NCBI GenBank assembly: GCA_964613805.1 | Contig: CAZTJF010000003.1 | Coordinates: 1 to 64,000, forward strand | From: XYD12-FULL-36-8 sp964613805 | GTDB taxonomy: Bacteria; Bacteroidota; Ignavibacteria; Ignavibacteriales; Ignavibacteriaceae | Length of the DNA stretch: 64,000 nt | Direction: 5' to 3' | Part shown: piece after piece, positions 25,786 to 34,500 of the stretch | Layout of the letters: the number at the start of each line of letters is the position of its first letter | How positions within the stretch are numbered: position 1 is the first letter of the stretch | The notes under the pieces: generated by a model | What the model was told of the DNA's origin: nothing | Database searches by the model: none | The model's input: the letters and a program-made list of their open reading frames with translations, nothing else | Program-made: the position numbers and the translations under genes

Positions 25786-27090
25786 TTATTCATCTGTTTT
25801 AACAGGTAAGATCACAAACGTAATGTTTTCTAATTTATCGCCTCTTTTGACCTTAAAAGAAATTTCCTCATTCCAATTTTTAAAGTGCAAATATTTTTTT
25901 AATTCAAATAAACTATCGAAAAATTTTCCATCAACAGATTGAATTAAATCAGCTTTTTTCAATCCGTTCTCATAAGCAATTGTCCCGGGCAATACTCTTT
26001 CTATAATATATTCTTTGCTTTCTGAATCCTTTAAACTGAATCCAAATGCGGGATATTTGTCTTCCTTCATTTCTCTCTTACCAATCAAACAATCAGCATA
26101 ACTGCGAACAACTACTCTGTTAGGAATATGATCCATCCCAAACATAGAATGAGGCGAATCGGAAGTTGTTTTTTTATCTTTCCCGCTTTCTTTATCCAAA
26201 TCCTTTTTTACTTTAGTCATGCTTTCTTCTTTAGTCTTCGCAGGAATATCAACTGTAACTACTGAAGCAAAAGAAAAGTTGCTCTTATCCTTAATAATCC
26301 TGCCAATGCCTAAATTATAAACAACATGACCGCTGCCGGCTAAAACAACCACAGTTGCCTCGGGATGTTTTTTAGCGGCTTCAATCGCTCCTTCACCCAT
26401 TGCAGCATCCCATAAACATTGAGCCGCATACATATTTTCAAATTGTTTTGGCATTGAAGCATCCATACCGCCCATCATAACATTAATTAAAAATTTATGT
26501 TCGATGTTTGAAACATCTATATGCGGAAGAATGTTGATTTCTTCTTCGGTTAGACTGCTGAGTCCGCTCATATTTATTTTTGATGCATATTTTCTTTCAA
26601 CATTAACACCATAAATTGGAATGTGCTTTTCTCTGCAATAATCAAATATTGATTTATAATATCTATAATTATGGCTCCATGTAGTTAAAAAATCTGTTTG
26701 TTCTAAAAATGTATTGGGGTCGGTTTTCCCGCTGCTCCACACTGCCAATTTTTCATTTTGCTGTGGATTAAACATTTCAAGTGCAAGAACAACAGGTTTG
26801 CCCGCCTCGACCAATCCCTTAATTACTTCATACTGAACATCATGGTGTAATTGATTTGTATGACTCTCTCCAATCATCACGATTCGATTTTGTTTTAAGT
26901 CATCAATCATTTCATCGAAGGATGTCTCAGTGTTTCTATTTGTATTAAAAATTTTATCGAGCTTAACGGCACAGAAATTATATTTTTTATTGATGTCGCC
27001 AATAGGTAAGCGGTCAGAATCAAACGATTGAGCAAAACTACTGCTAAGGATTAAAACTGCTAATGTGACAGATGGAAATAATTTTTTCAT
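25786..27090 (-). CDS. ChaN-family protein with C-terminal PDZ domain
   Basis: A 434-residue exported protein (signal peptide cut at SFAQS). Residues about 60-290 match the ChaN/Tiki-like fold: RIVMIGESHTNQLHHDVQYEVIKGL, VVLALEMFNPQQ, and VVVLAGSGHVVYNLGIG. The conserved Glu-His pairs are metal or haem ligands in characterised ChaN proteins, which bind haem at the outer membrane. Residues about 345-430 form a PDZ domain (AFGFSLKDSESKEYIIERVLPGTIAYENGLKKADLIQSVDG in outline). It lacks a lipobox, unlike typical ChaN. It is the last gene of a long minus-strand envelope block that includes a TonB receptor and a CxxCH protein, so haem or iron handling is plausible but unproven. Confidence 0.85.
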   Translation of the reverse strand: MKKLFPSVTLAVLILSSSFAQSFDSDRLPIGDINKKYNFCAVKLDKIFNTNRNTETSFDEMIDDLKQNRIVMIGESHTNQLHHDVQYEVIKGLVEAGKPVVLALEMFNPQQNEKLAVWSSGKTDPNTFLEQTDFLTTWSHNYRYYKSIFDYCREKHIPIYGVNVERKYASKINMSGLSSLTEEEINILPHIDVSNIEHKFLINVMMGGMDASMPKQFENMYAAQCLWDAAMGEGAIEAAKKHPEATVVVLAGSGHVVYNLGIGRIIKDKSNFSFASVVTVDIPAKTKEESMTKVKKDLDKESGKDKKTTSDSPHSMFGMDHIPNRVVVRSYADCLIGKREMKEDKYPAFGFSLKDSESKEYIIERVLPGTIAYENGLKKADLIQSVDGKFFDSLFELKKYLHFKNWNEEISFKVKRGDKLENITFVILPVKTDE

Positions 27091-27130
27091 TTAAACTCCT
27101 ATTTATTACAATGATCTTAAATTATAAAAG

Positions 27131-28129
27131 CTAGTGAATTCTTAAAGCTTTAATCTGGTGATTGTCTAAATCTGCAATCCATAAATATTTATTATGAACT
27201 AAAACAGCAGCTGGTTTATTAAGCTCATTAATTTTGGTTCCCTTTATTCCAGTGCCTGCTATCGCAGCAACTTCACCATTGTTAGTTATTTTTAGTATTC
27301 TATGGGAGCCCATATCGGCTATATAAATATTTTTATCTTTATCTATTGCAATACCGTGAGGTGTGCTTAAAGTATCTTTCAATTGCAATGTTGTCACAAT
27401 CGAATTAGGAACAATTTTACGAATTAAATTACTTCCTGCATCAGCAACAAAAATATTTTCGCCGTCGGACACAATATCAATTGCATAAACAAAACTTGCT
27501 TCCTCGGGTTTTCCATCAGCATTTCCTGACTTTCCACTTCCTGCGACAGTTGTAACGATTCCATCTTTTATTAAACGGATTCTTGCATTGCCAATATCAG
27601 CCACATAAACTCCGCCTTCTTTTGATAGAATTACAGCATGAGGAGAATTAAATAATGCGGAGTCAGTGCTGCCGTCTTTAAATCCCTTTCGTTCATTCAT
27701 GCCTGCAAGTGTGCTGATGAAAAATTTTCCATCTTCTGATTTTGTTATGATTCTGATTAGATTACTGCCTGCCTCAGCGACATAAATTATATCATTAATT
27801 TCATCATAAGCAACACCGTGCGGTGAATTAAATTTTGCTTCGGGAGCTACCCCATCTTGATATCCTTTTTTATCAGGACCACCGGCAATAGTTGTAACAA
27901 CACCATCGAAAGAACACATTCGTATTGCATGATTATTTATATCGGCAAAAATAATTGAGTTATCTTTATAAGGAGCTAAACGAATTGGTTTGTTAAGTTC
28001 AGCTCGCTTCCCATCAATAAATCCTGCGCTGCCTGTCCCGGCAATAATTTGAATCGGTTCGTATTGTGCATAACTAAATGAAATAAAAAATGTAGTTAAA
28101 AAAAACAGCTGAAGGAATATTTTTTTCAT
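27131..28129 (-). CDS. Secreted NHL-repeat beta-propeller protein
   Basis: A 332-residue protein with a signal peptide (cut after FSYAQ) and five or six tandem NHL repeats, recognisable by GVAYDEINDIIYVAEAGSNLIRII, GVYVADIGNARIRLI, NIFVADAGSNLIRKI and NIYIADMGSHRILKI. These form a beta-propeller usually used for protein or ligand binding; some relatives are lactonases or lyases. No catalytic residues can be assigned. It lies 40 bp upstream of the ChaN-PDZ gene on the same strand, and co-transcription is likely. Confidence 0.88.
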   Translation of the reverse strand: MKKIFLQLFFLTTFFISFSYAQYEPIQIIAGTGSAGFIDGKRAELNKPIRLAPYKDNSIIFADINNHAIRMCSFDGVVTTIAGGPDKKGYQDGVAPEAKFNSPHGVAYDEINDIIYVAEAGSNLIRIITKSEDGKFFISTLAGMNERKGFKDGSTDSALFNSPHAVILSKEGGVYVADIGNARIRLIKDGIVTTVAGSGKSGNADGKPEEASFVYAIDIVSDGENIFVADAGSNLIRKIVPNSIVTTLQLKDTLSTPHGIAIDKDKNIYIADMGSHRILKITNNGEVAAIAGTGIKGTKINELNKPAAVLVHNKYLWIADLDNHQIKALRIH

Positions 28130-28240
28130 ATTGCGTGTTCTCTTTTTATGATTGAACTAATTTTGCGGAGATAATGTGCTCTAAAAAAAAGTTTTTTTAA
28201 AATGCTGTGATAATTCATTGCAGTAATTAGAGAAAGAACA

Positions 28241-28624
28241 CTACCTTCTAGTCATTGTAACAACAACACCGGTGATAAACGCAATCATCCACCACGAAAA
28301 AGCTATCTTTGAGTACAAATGTAAGCCGCTGCTTAATAATGCTTCTGCACCTTCTTTTATTTTATGTTTCCATAACAACACTGCATCGGTAAGCATTAGA
28401 AGCAAACCAATGTAACCAATAATACCATGAAATGTAAAGTAGGTTCTAGTCGTTCCTGCCATCATACAAGCTGTTGCAATTATGTCAAATAGTACTGCGA
28501 TTGTAATTAAGGATAAAACACTTTTTGCCGCTTTCCGTTTTTTATGCTCCTGAATTACGAAAAGTATATAAAAGATCAAAGCTAAATGAACAAAAGCAAT
28601 TCCGATTACTATAACTGTGCGCAT
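28241..28624 (-). CDS. Small four-helix integral membrane protein, HsmA/TIGR03987-like
   Basis: A 127-residue protein with four hydrophobic helices (about 3-22, 35-55, 63-85, 105-124), two conserved-looking His residues (HLALIF; FTFHGIIGYIG) and a basic C-terminus. By general appearance it resembles the TIGR03987 (HsmA) family, whose function is not established. Some relatives sit near haem or quinone genes, which would fit the haem theme of the cluster, but this is weak. It lies between the NHL gene and a beta-barrel gene, all on the minus strand. Confidence 0.6.
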   Translation of the reverse strand: MRTVIVIGIAFVHLALIFYILFVIQEHKKRKAAKSVLSLITIAVLFDIIATACMMAGTTRTYFTFHGIIGYIGLLLMLTDAVLLWKHKIKEGAEALLSSGLHLYSKIAFSWWMIAFITGVVVTMTRR

Positions 28625-28743
28625 AAAATAAATTCTTTCTTATTTTTAAAATTTACAAAACAATTGAAAATATTGGATCAATAAAACAAGGGCAGCATTT
28701 AAATATTTGGGATCATGTTTATTTTTTAACGGCAAAGATATTA

Positions 28744-30000
28744 TTATTCAATCAAATATGATAAGGCAATCGTGAAGTTTTTTTTAGCCGGAGAATGAAT
28801 TGCATCAATTAAAAACTCATGCATAACTTTAATTCCCACTTGATAAGAAAAATAATTTTCTTTTTTATCAGATAAAGAAAATGTTTTCATATCAAAAACC
28901 GGATTTGTCTCTTCATTATAATGAAAGCTGACTAATGGATCGCTAAATATTCCAAATTCAGTATTTGTGAACAGTTTAAAAAACTGAACAGCAGTAAAAC
29001 CAACAGAATTTTTTGAGGAGATTTTCTGGTTTAGGTGGACATAAAACAATGAATAATCAGCATTTTCATAATCATCCGTAATTGCCATTAACTTTCGCTG
29101 TCTTAATTGACTATTAACACGCAGAGTAATACTGCTAATAAACATACCTGTTAACATTCCAACAGCGGCTGGCTGTACAAAACGATTTCTTTCACCAAAG
29201 AAAATACCGCCTAATTGGAAATCGTAATCAGATTTATGTTTCCATATGAAAAATCCGCTAGGTAATCCATCAGGCCGGAAAGGAGAATATCTTCCAACTG
29301 CCAAAGTTCTTGTATTTTCAATTTCATCGGTGCTTTTAATATAACCGCCAAATGCATAAAATTCAGAAGGTCCTTCTATCAGCACACCACCGCCAAATCT
29401 GTTGTTTAAATAATCGTTTGATTTTCCTCCTCCTAAAACTGCAAGAGGCGAAGCAAAATCAATTTTAAATTTAGCCGCGGCGTAAAAGGAGTTTAATGTT
29501 GAGTTATCAAACATGTTTCTAACTCGACCTGCTTGTTGACCGTCGTAATATTCATAACCAACTCGCAGCCATAATTCACGGTTTGGTCTAAATGTAAATC
29601 GTGAAAAGAAAGTCTTGTTATCAAGCGAAGTGTTTTTGATTTTATCGAATGTTCCGCCAACATCAAATTGATAACTGTCATCATCATTAAAAGGAAATAA
29701 AACTGCTCCTCCGGAAATCTGTTGAACTCTATACTGATTAGTATTATCAAGTCCATTGTTTATTAAACTAAAGAAAAGCGTTCTGTCTCTTTGATCTTTT
29801 TTGTAAAAATTGAAAGATGACACACTAATATTGTTGTCACTTAAGTAACCCAATTGAAATTTCCAAAGTGCTGCCTTAGGCGTGCCAAACACCGAATATC
29901 TTGGATCAATTTCCTTATGTTTTTGCTCTTGGGCAACCAGTTGAAAAGTAAAGAATAAGCCGAGTAAACATATTCCTGTTAAGCTTTTAAAATTCATCAT
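28744..30000 (-). CDS. Putative outer-membrane beta-barrel protein
   Basis: A 418-residue protein, family unrecognised. A signal peptide is cut near QLVAQ. The mature part is a long series of alternating polar and aromatic strands (FFSRFTFRPNRELWLRVGYEYYDG, LFYVHLNQKISSKNSVGFTAVQFFK) and ends FTIALSYLIE, which looks like a 14- to 16-strand barrel. It is 31 bp downstream of the TolB-like lipoprotein gene on the same strand, so the two probably form a transcriptional unit. A porin or transport role is possible. Confidence 0.7.
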   Translation of the reverse strand: MMNFKSLTGICLLGLFFTFQLVAQEQKHKEIDPRYSVFGTPKAALWKFQLGYLSDNNISVSSFNFYKKDQRDRTLFFSLINNGLDNTNQYRVQQISGGAVLFPFNDDDSYQFDVGGTFDKIKNTSLDNKTFFSRFTFRPNRELWLRVGYEYYDGQQAGRVRNMFDNSTLNSFYAAAKFKIDFASPLAVLGGGKSNDYLNNRFGGGVLIEGPSEFYAFGGYIKSTDEIENTRTLAVGRYSPFRPDGLPSGFFIWKHKSDYDFQLGGIFFGERNRFVQPAAVGMLTGMFISSITLRVNSQLRQRKLMAITDDYENADYSLFYVHLNQKISSKNSVGFTAVQFFKLFTNTEFGIFSDPLVSFHYNEETNPVFDMKTFSLSDKKENYFSYQVGIKVMHEFLIDAIHSPAKKNFTIALSYLIE

Positions 30001-30031
30001 TTTTTTTAATCAACAGATTGCTTAAGTCGAG

Positions 30032-31045
30032 CTATTCTTTTGGAACCAAGTTTAGTGAAGATATATCCATCAAATATGGAGATAACTTTCTTACACCGCG
30101 CGGCTCATCTCTATTGGATGAAAATAATAGCAATTTTCCGTCGGGAGAAATTACCGGAAATCCATCGAACGCATCGTTGTAGGTAAGTCTGGTTTGTTCA
30201 CCGGTGCTTAAGCTCATAATATAAATCTCAAAATTAAATGGAGGCAGCACTCTGATAAATGCAAAGTGATCTCCGTTTGTAGCAGGATGAGGAGCCCAAT
30301 TAGTTCCAGCATCATGTGTTATTTGTCTTAAATCTGTTCCATCATCTTTAATTGTAGAAATGGTCATTGGCATTCCTCTCTGTCCTTCGTGTTTCCGTTC
30401 CCATGCTCTATAAATTATTGTTTCGTTATCGTTAAGATAAAACGAGCCGCCTTCCTGCCATTCATCTGTAAAAGTGACTTGATGCTCATTTGTTCCATCT
30501 GCATCCATAACCCATAGATCGCACTTGCCATCTATTGAACGGGTGAATAAAATCTTTTTACCGTCAGGCGAAACCGATACTTCCGCATCGTAATAATTAT
30601 TATAGGTTAACCTTGTTATGTCTCCGCCATCCAGATCGCTTACATATAGTTCGGCACCTGTAGGATAATTCCTAGGATCAGACCAATCTCCTTTTGGCAA
30701 ATCAATATTATCGCGGGTAGATGTCCATATTAATTTGGTGCCGCAAGGGAAATAGTAAGAGCAAGCATCTTCTCCCTTATCGTTAATTTTTTTAATATTT
30801 GTTCCGTCAATATTCATTGTATATACATGGTGAACCGAATCATCTCCAAATTTTGCATTACCAATCATGCTTTTACCATCCGGAGAAAAATAAAACTCTG
30901 CGCCATTATCAATATTTGGAACTTTCCACACTCTAAATTCCTTTTGCTCATTTTCTTGAGAATAAATTTCATTTGAGCAGCCAAGAATTAGAAGTATAGT
31001 AAATAAAAAAGATAGTGATTCCAGAAAAAGATTATTCTCTTTCAT
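30032..31045 (-). CDS. TolB-like/PD40-repeat lipoprotein
   Basis: A 337-residue protein. Its signal peptide ends in a lipobox-like LILGC (Cys about 23), so it is likely membrane-anchored. The body has WD40-like PD40 repeats of the TolB beta-propeller: FYFSPDGKSMIG, VSVSPDGKKILFTRSIDGKCDLWVMDADGT, FPVISPDGKLLLFSSNRDEP. TolB propellers bind peptides or OmpA-type partners in the periplasm. It sits next to the M1-M28-PDZ peptidase gene (33 bp) and the beta-barrel gene, probably one operon. It might act as an adaptor for the peptidase, which is inference. Confidence 0.85.
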   Translation of the reverse strand: MKENNLFLESLSFLFTILLILGCSNEIYSQENEQKEFRVWKVPNIDNGAEFYFSPDGKSMIGNAKFGDDSVHHVYTMNIDGTNIKKINDKGEDACSYYFPCGTKLIWTSTRDNIDLPKGDWSDPRNYPTGAELYVSDLDGGDITRLTYNNYYDAEVSVSPDGKKILFTRSIDGKCDLWVMDADGTNEHQVTFTDEWQEGGSFYLNDNETIIYRAWERKHEGQRGMPMTISTIKDDGTDLRQITHDAGTNWAPHPATNGDHFAFIRVLPPFNFEIYIMSLSTGEQTRLTYNDAFDGFPVISPDGKLLLFSSNRDEPRGVRKLSPYLMDISSLNLVPKE

Positions 31046-31077
31046 AAATATTCCTCATTAATAATTAAAGTTAAGTT

Positions 31078-34000
31078 TTATCTTTCAGTGAGCTTAATAT
31101 TGGTTTTAAATTCTTTTCCATCGCGGAGATAAGTCAGCTCGACCACATCTCCAGGCTTATAATTTTTTAAAGCATCTGAATAATTGCTAAGTTTTTTTAC
31201 CTGAAATTCACCAAGTCTTGTTATCACATCTCCTTTTCTCAGTCCTGCATTTGCAGCAGGTGAGTTCTCTGTTACTTCTGCAAGACGGACTCCCTCACCA
31301 GAGTAAGTAAAATCGGGCATACTGCCGGTTGATGCTTTTCTTTCACCTAAGTGCGGCTTCGTCTCTTCGGTTTTCATCTCACCTTGAAATGTTAAAGGTT
31401 CTTCTCTATCAGCCAAGTATAGCAATGCCTCACGACCGAAGGTAGCAACTTTAACTAATCCGGCAGCATCAATTTTATCCGGGGTATCGGTTGGCTTATG
31501 GTAATCTTCGTGCGGCGTGGTAAAAAATTGAACACCGGGAACACCAATCTCAATAAAACTTCGTTGGTCACTTGCATCAAGATCTTGAGTTATCAATTCG
31601 GCTTGAACTCCTGTAACATAACCTGCGCCCATAAAAATAAATTTCCATTCTCTCGCACTCGAACTATTTAAAACCAACAACTTATCACCTTTTAATCTTC
31701 CAACTGTATCAAAGTTTAGTACGCCGATAACTTTTTTAGCAGGAAAGCGTTTGAAGTTTTTTACATAGTATTTAGAACCAAGCAAACCAACTTCTTCGGA
31801 TGTAAAAGCAATGAACACAACATTTCGTTGAGGTTTTAATGATTTACCCAACAATTGAGCTAATTCAATAATTACAGACATACCGCTTGCATTATCATCA
31901 GCTCCAAAGTGAATTTTGCCAATGTTTTGTTTACTTCCACTTGGCCAGCCCAAACCAAGATGATCGTAATGAGCACAAATGACTACCGATTCATCTTTCA
32001 TGTTTGGATTTGTACCTGGAATAAATCCGACTACATTTTTTACCGGTGCTTTCGTACCTTCTGCATTTACGACTTCATTCCAAACTTGAAAATAAGTCCC
32101 GTCATCTGATCCTGGTAGTAATCCAGCAGCTTTAAATTGTTCGGCAATAAAATCTGCGGCTTTATCAATTCCTTTAGAACCAGGTGCACGTCCCTCTAAT
32201 TCTTCACTGGCAAGATGATGAATTGTTTTCATCATTCGTTCCGAAGAAAAGACGGGGTCAAGTTTTGCAAGTGCTTCACGCTTAGGTAGAGTTTTATATA
32301 TCTTGGAAACAGAAATTAAGTCACCGCTTCGAATCTTAGTACTTAATGGAGAATTAACCGCTTCCCATTCTCCCTTAGCGATGTTTGTCGGTTCTTCACC
32401 TTCAAAAATCAAGTAGCTGTATTTTCCGTAGTGAGGAAGTTTTCTTCCAAGACCTGGAATTGCATTCTTGCTTCCAGCTGATAAGAATACTAAAACAGAG
32501 GAAGGATTTTTAGGATGGCGAACAGTTATAACAACACTGTTTTTATCATTATCAAAAGATGTTTTTGCGAATCGAACTGATTGAGCAGTCAACTCTGCAT
32601 CATAGTCTTTAAGTGCTTGTTCTACTTCACCTCGAAACGAATTTTCTAATCCAAATATCCATACACTAACACCTGAAGGGAGTTCTGAAATATCGTTATC
32701 AAGTTTAATATTAATTTTTTTAGTGGGATCTGCTGACCATGTATTAGCAAGAGTTTTATAATCTTCTAGTTTTGTCTTTTCCGATTTAGAGGGAAGAATA
32801 ATCAACACTTCTTCAGAGCCAAATATTTTGGATAATGATGGGGGAATCTCATTGTAATTAAGCTTGCGAAATATTTGAAACTGCGGATCAATTTCTATTT
32901 GAAGCGGCGATTCAGAAAAAACCATTTGAAAGTTTTGGTTTCGCTGACTCATCGTAACTTTTTTCATTTCCATTTTATCTTCAAATGATATTGCAATCGG
33001 AACATCAAGAATAAAAACATCATCATCTTGCACTTGTGATAGTGTGAGAGTTAAATAGCAGCCATCCTTTTCTTTTTTTACATTAACATCAGATAATTTT
33101 AATTCTGGTGCTCCTTTACGATTTACCCATTGATCAAAAAATTGCTGAAGGTCACTGCCTGATACTGCTTCAAATGCAAGCCGAATATCATTAAATGATG
33201 ATGCTTTGAATTTGTTGTCACGGTAAAATTTTTGAAATGCTTTAACAAAATTTTCATCACCGACTTTATCCCGCAGCATATTCCACATCATCATAGTTTT
33301 GCCGTAACCTATTGCTTCGGAAGGAGCATTGTTCCGAGAAATGAATTTACTAATTGGAAAATCATTTGAGGGAGTTACATAATCAGTAAATTTTTGCAAA
33401 GTCGTGCGGCGGTATTCATCACCTTGTCCGCGCTGTTCGGCAATCAAATGGTCAGCCATGTATGATGTTAATCCTTCGCACCAATTTCCCGTTTTGAAAT
33501 CAACATAAACACTATTTCCCCAATAATTATGTAAAAGTTCATGTGGATATGATGAATGAAGTATAAAAGGAAAACGAATTATCTGTTCGCCTAAAAGCGT
33601 AAAAGATGGCATACCATAGCCTGTCTCCCAAAAATTTTCAACAAGAGCAAATTTTGTGAAGGGATATGGACCAACGAGCTTACGGTACATTTCCAAATAT
33701 TGAGCAGTTGTTTCTAAATATTTATTTGCAAGAGTTTCATCAGGTGTACGAAGAAACGCCATTACATCGGTTGCTCCAGCAGTTGTGTGATATTCATGAA
33801 ACTTAGCAGCAATTAAATAAATTTCTTCCATCGGTTCAGGAGAATCCCAGCGGATAGTTCTTTCCTTATCCTTTAATTCATTAAGTGTTCTATTTCCTTG
33901 ACTAACAACACTCCAATCCTCTGGAAGAATAGCGGTTAATTCAAAGCTGATATGCTCTTCATTAAAGCGAGGTATCCATTGAGTTGAACCGGCAAGATAA

Positions 34001-34461
34001 ACTCCTATCTCATCAATAATTCCTGGAGATACACTAAATCCCCGCGCATATTCTTCTCCCATTTGTTTTATTGGGTAGTGAATTTTACCACTGAATTTCA
34101 GTGTGACTGAAACATCCGCTTGAGAATAATTATTAAATGTAAGAGAATATTTGTGCTGTGATATTTCAGATATTAGGGAATAATCTTCCCTATCCATTCC
34201 AATATCTTCAGCTTCTACATTGGTTTTTTCCAATTTAAGAGCAACTCCGGGGGTTTCGCAAGTTATATTCAAATTGCTGTTTAGAAGAAAATGTAAAACA
34301 GGTTTTGCATAAACTGAAGGAATAGTGATTACATCAGTGGCTTCGATGAAATGTTCTGTTGGCACAATTCGAACCATTATTTTATGGTTGATAAGAGGGT
34401 CGGCTGACAGGACCTTACTAAAAAACAGCAGAGCGATAATTAGAAAAATTTTCTTTGTCAT
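31078..34461 (-). CDS. M1-M28-PDZ fusion peptidase
   Basis: A 1,127-residue exported protein (signal peptide cut near LSADP). Residues about 20-520 form an M1 aminopeptidase: HELLHNYWG near 307 with the third zinc ligand Glu in NWCEGLTSYM. The usual GxMEN exopeptidase loop is replaced by GYGMPSF. Residues about 740-1010 form an M28 domain with co-catalytic zinc residues in CAHYDHLGLG, FGADDNASGMS, AFTSEEVGLLGS, NFDTVGRL and TPHEDYHKPTDT. Residues about 1040-1125 are a PDZ domain (GVRLAEVTENSPAANAGLRKGDVIT). M1 and M28 domains are normally separate proteins. The fusion could process peptides sequentially outside the cytoplasm. Both active sites appear intact. Confidence 0.92.
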   Translation of the reverse strand: MTKKIFLIIALLFFSKVLSADPLINHKIMVRIVPTEHFIEATDVITIPSVYAKPVLHFLLNSNLNITCETPGVALKLEKTNVEAEDIGMDREDYSLISEISQHKYSLTFNNYSQADVSVTLKFSGKIHYPIKQMGEEYARGFSVSPGIIDEIGVYLAGSTQWIPRFNEEHISFELTAILPEDWSVVSQGNRTLNELKDKERTIRWDSPEPMEEIYLIAAKFHEYHTTAGATDVMAFLRTPDETLANKYLETTAQYLEMYRKLVGPYPFTKFALVENFWETGYGMPSFTLLGEQIIRFPFILHSSYPHELLHNYWGNSVYVDFKTGNWCEGLTSYMADHLIAEQRGQGDEYRRTTLQKFTDYVTPSNDFPISKFISRNNAPSEAIGYGKTMMMWNMLRDKVGDENFVKAFQKFYRDNKFKASSFNDIRLAFEAVSGSDLQQFFDQWVNRKGAPELKLSDVNVKKEKDGCYLTLTLSQVQDDDVFILDVPIAISFEDKMEMKKVTMSQRNQNFQMVFSESPLQIEIDPQFQIFRKLNYNEIPPSLSKIFGSEEVLIILPSKSEKTKLEDYKTLANTWSADPTKKINIKLDNDISELPSGVSVWIFGLENSFRGEVEQALKDYDAELTAQSVRFAKTSFDNDKNSVVITVRHPKNPSSVLVFLSAGSKNAIPGLGRKLPHYGKYSYLIFEGEEPTNIAKGEWEAVNSPLSTKIRSGDLISVSKIYKTLPKREALAKLDPVFSSERMMKTIHHLASEELEGRAPGSKGIDKAADFIAEQFKAAGLLPGSDDGTYFQVWNEVVNAEGTKAPVKNVVGFIPGTNPNMKDESVVICAHYDHLGLGWPSGSKQNIGKIHFGADDNASGMSVIIELAQLLGKSLKPQRNVVFIAFTSEEVGLLGSKYYVKNFKRFPAKKVIGVLNFDTVGRLKGDKLLVLNSSSAREWKFIFMGAGYVTGVQAELITQDLDASDQRSFIEIGVPGVQFFTTPHEDYHKPTDTPDKIDAAGLVKVATFGREALLYLADREEPLTFQGEMKTEETKPHLGERKASTGSMPDFTYSGEGVRLAEVTENSPAANAGLRKGDVITRLGEFQVKKLSNYSDALKNYKPGDVVELTYLRDGKEFKTNIKLTER

Positions 34462-34500
34462 TTCTTCTCCGATAATTCGTTTTTACTTTGGTTAAGTTTA

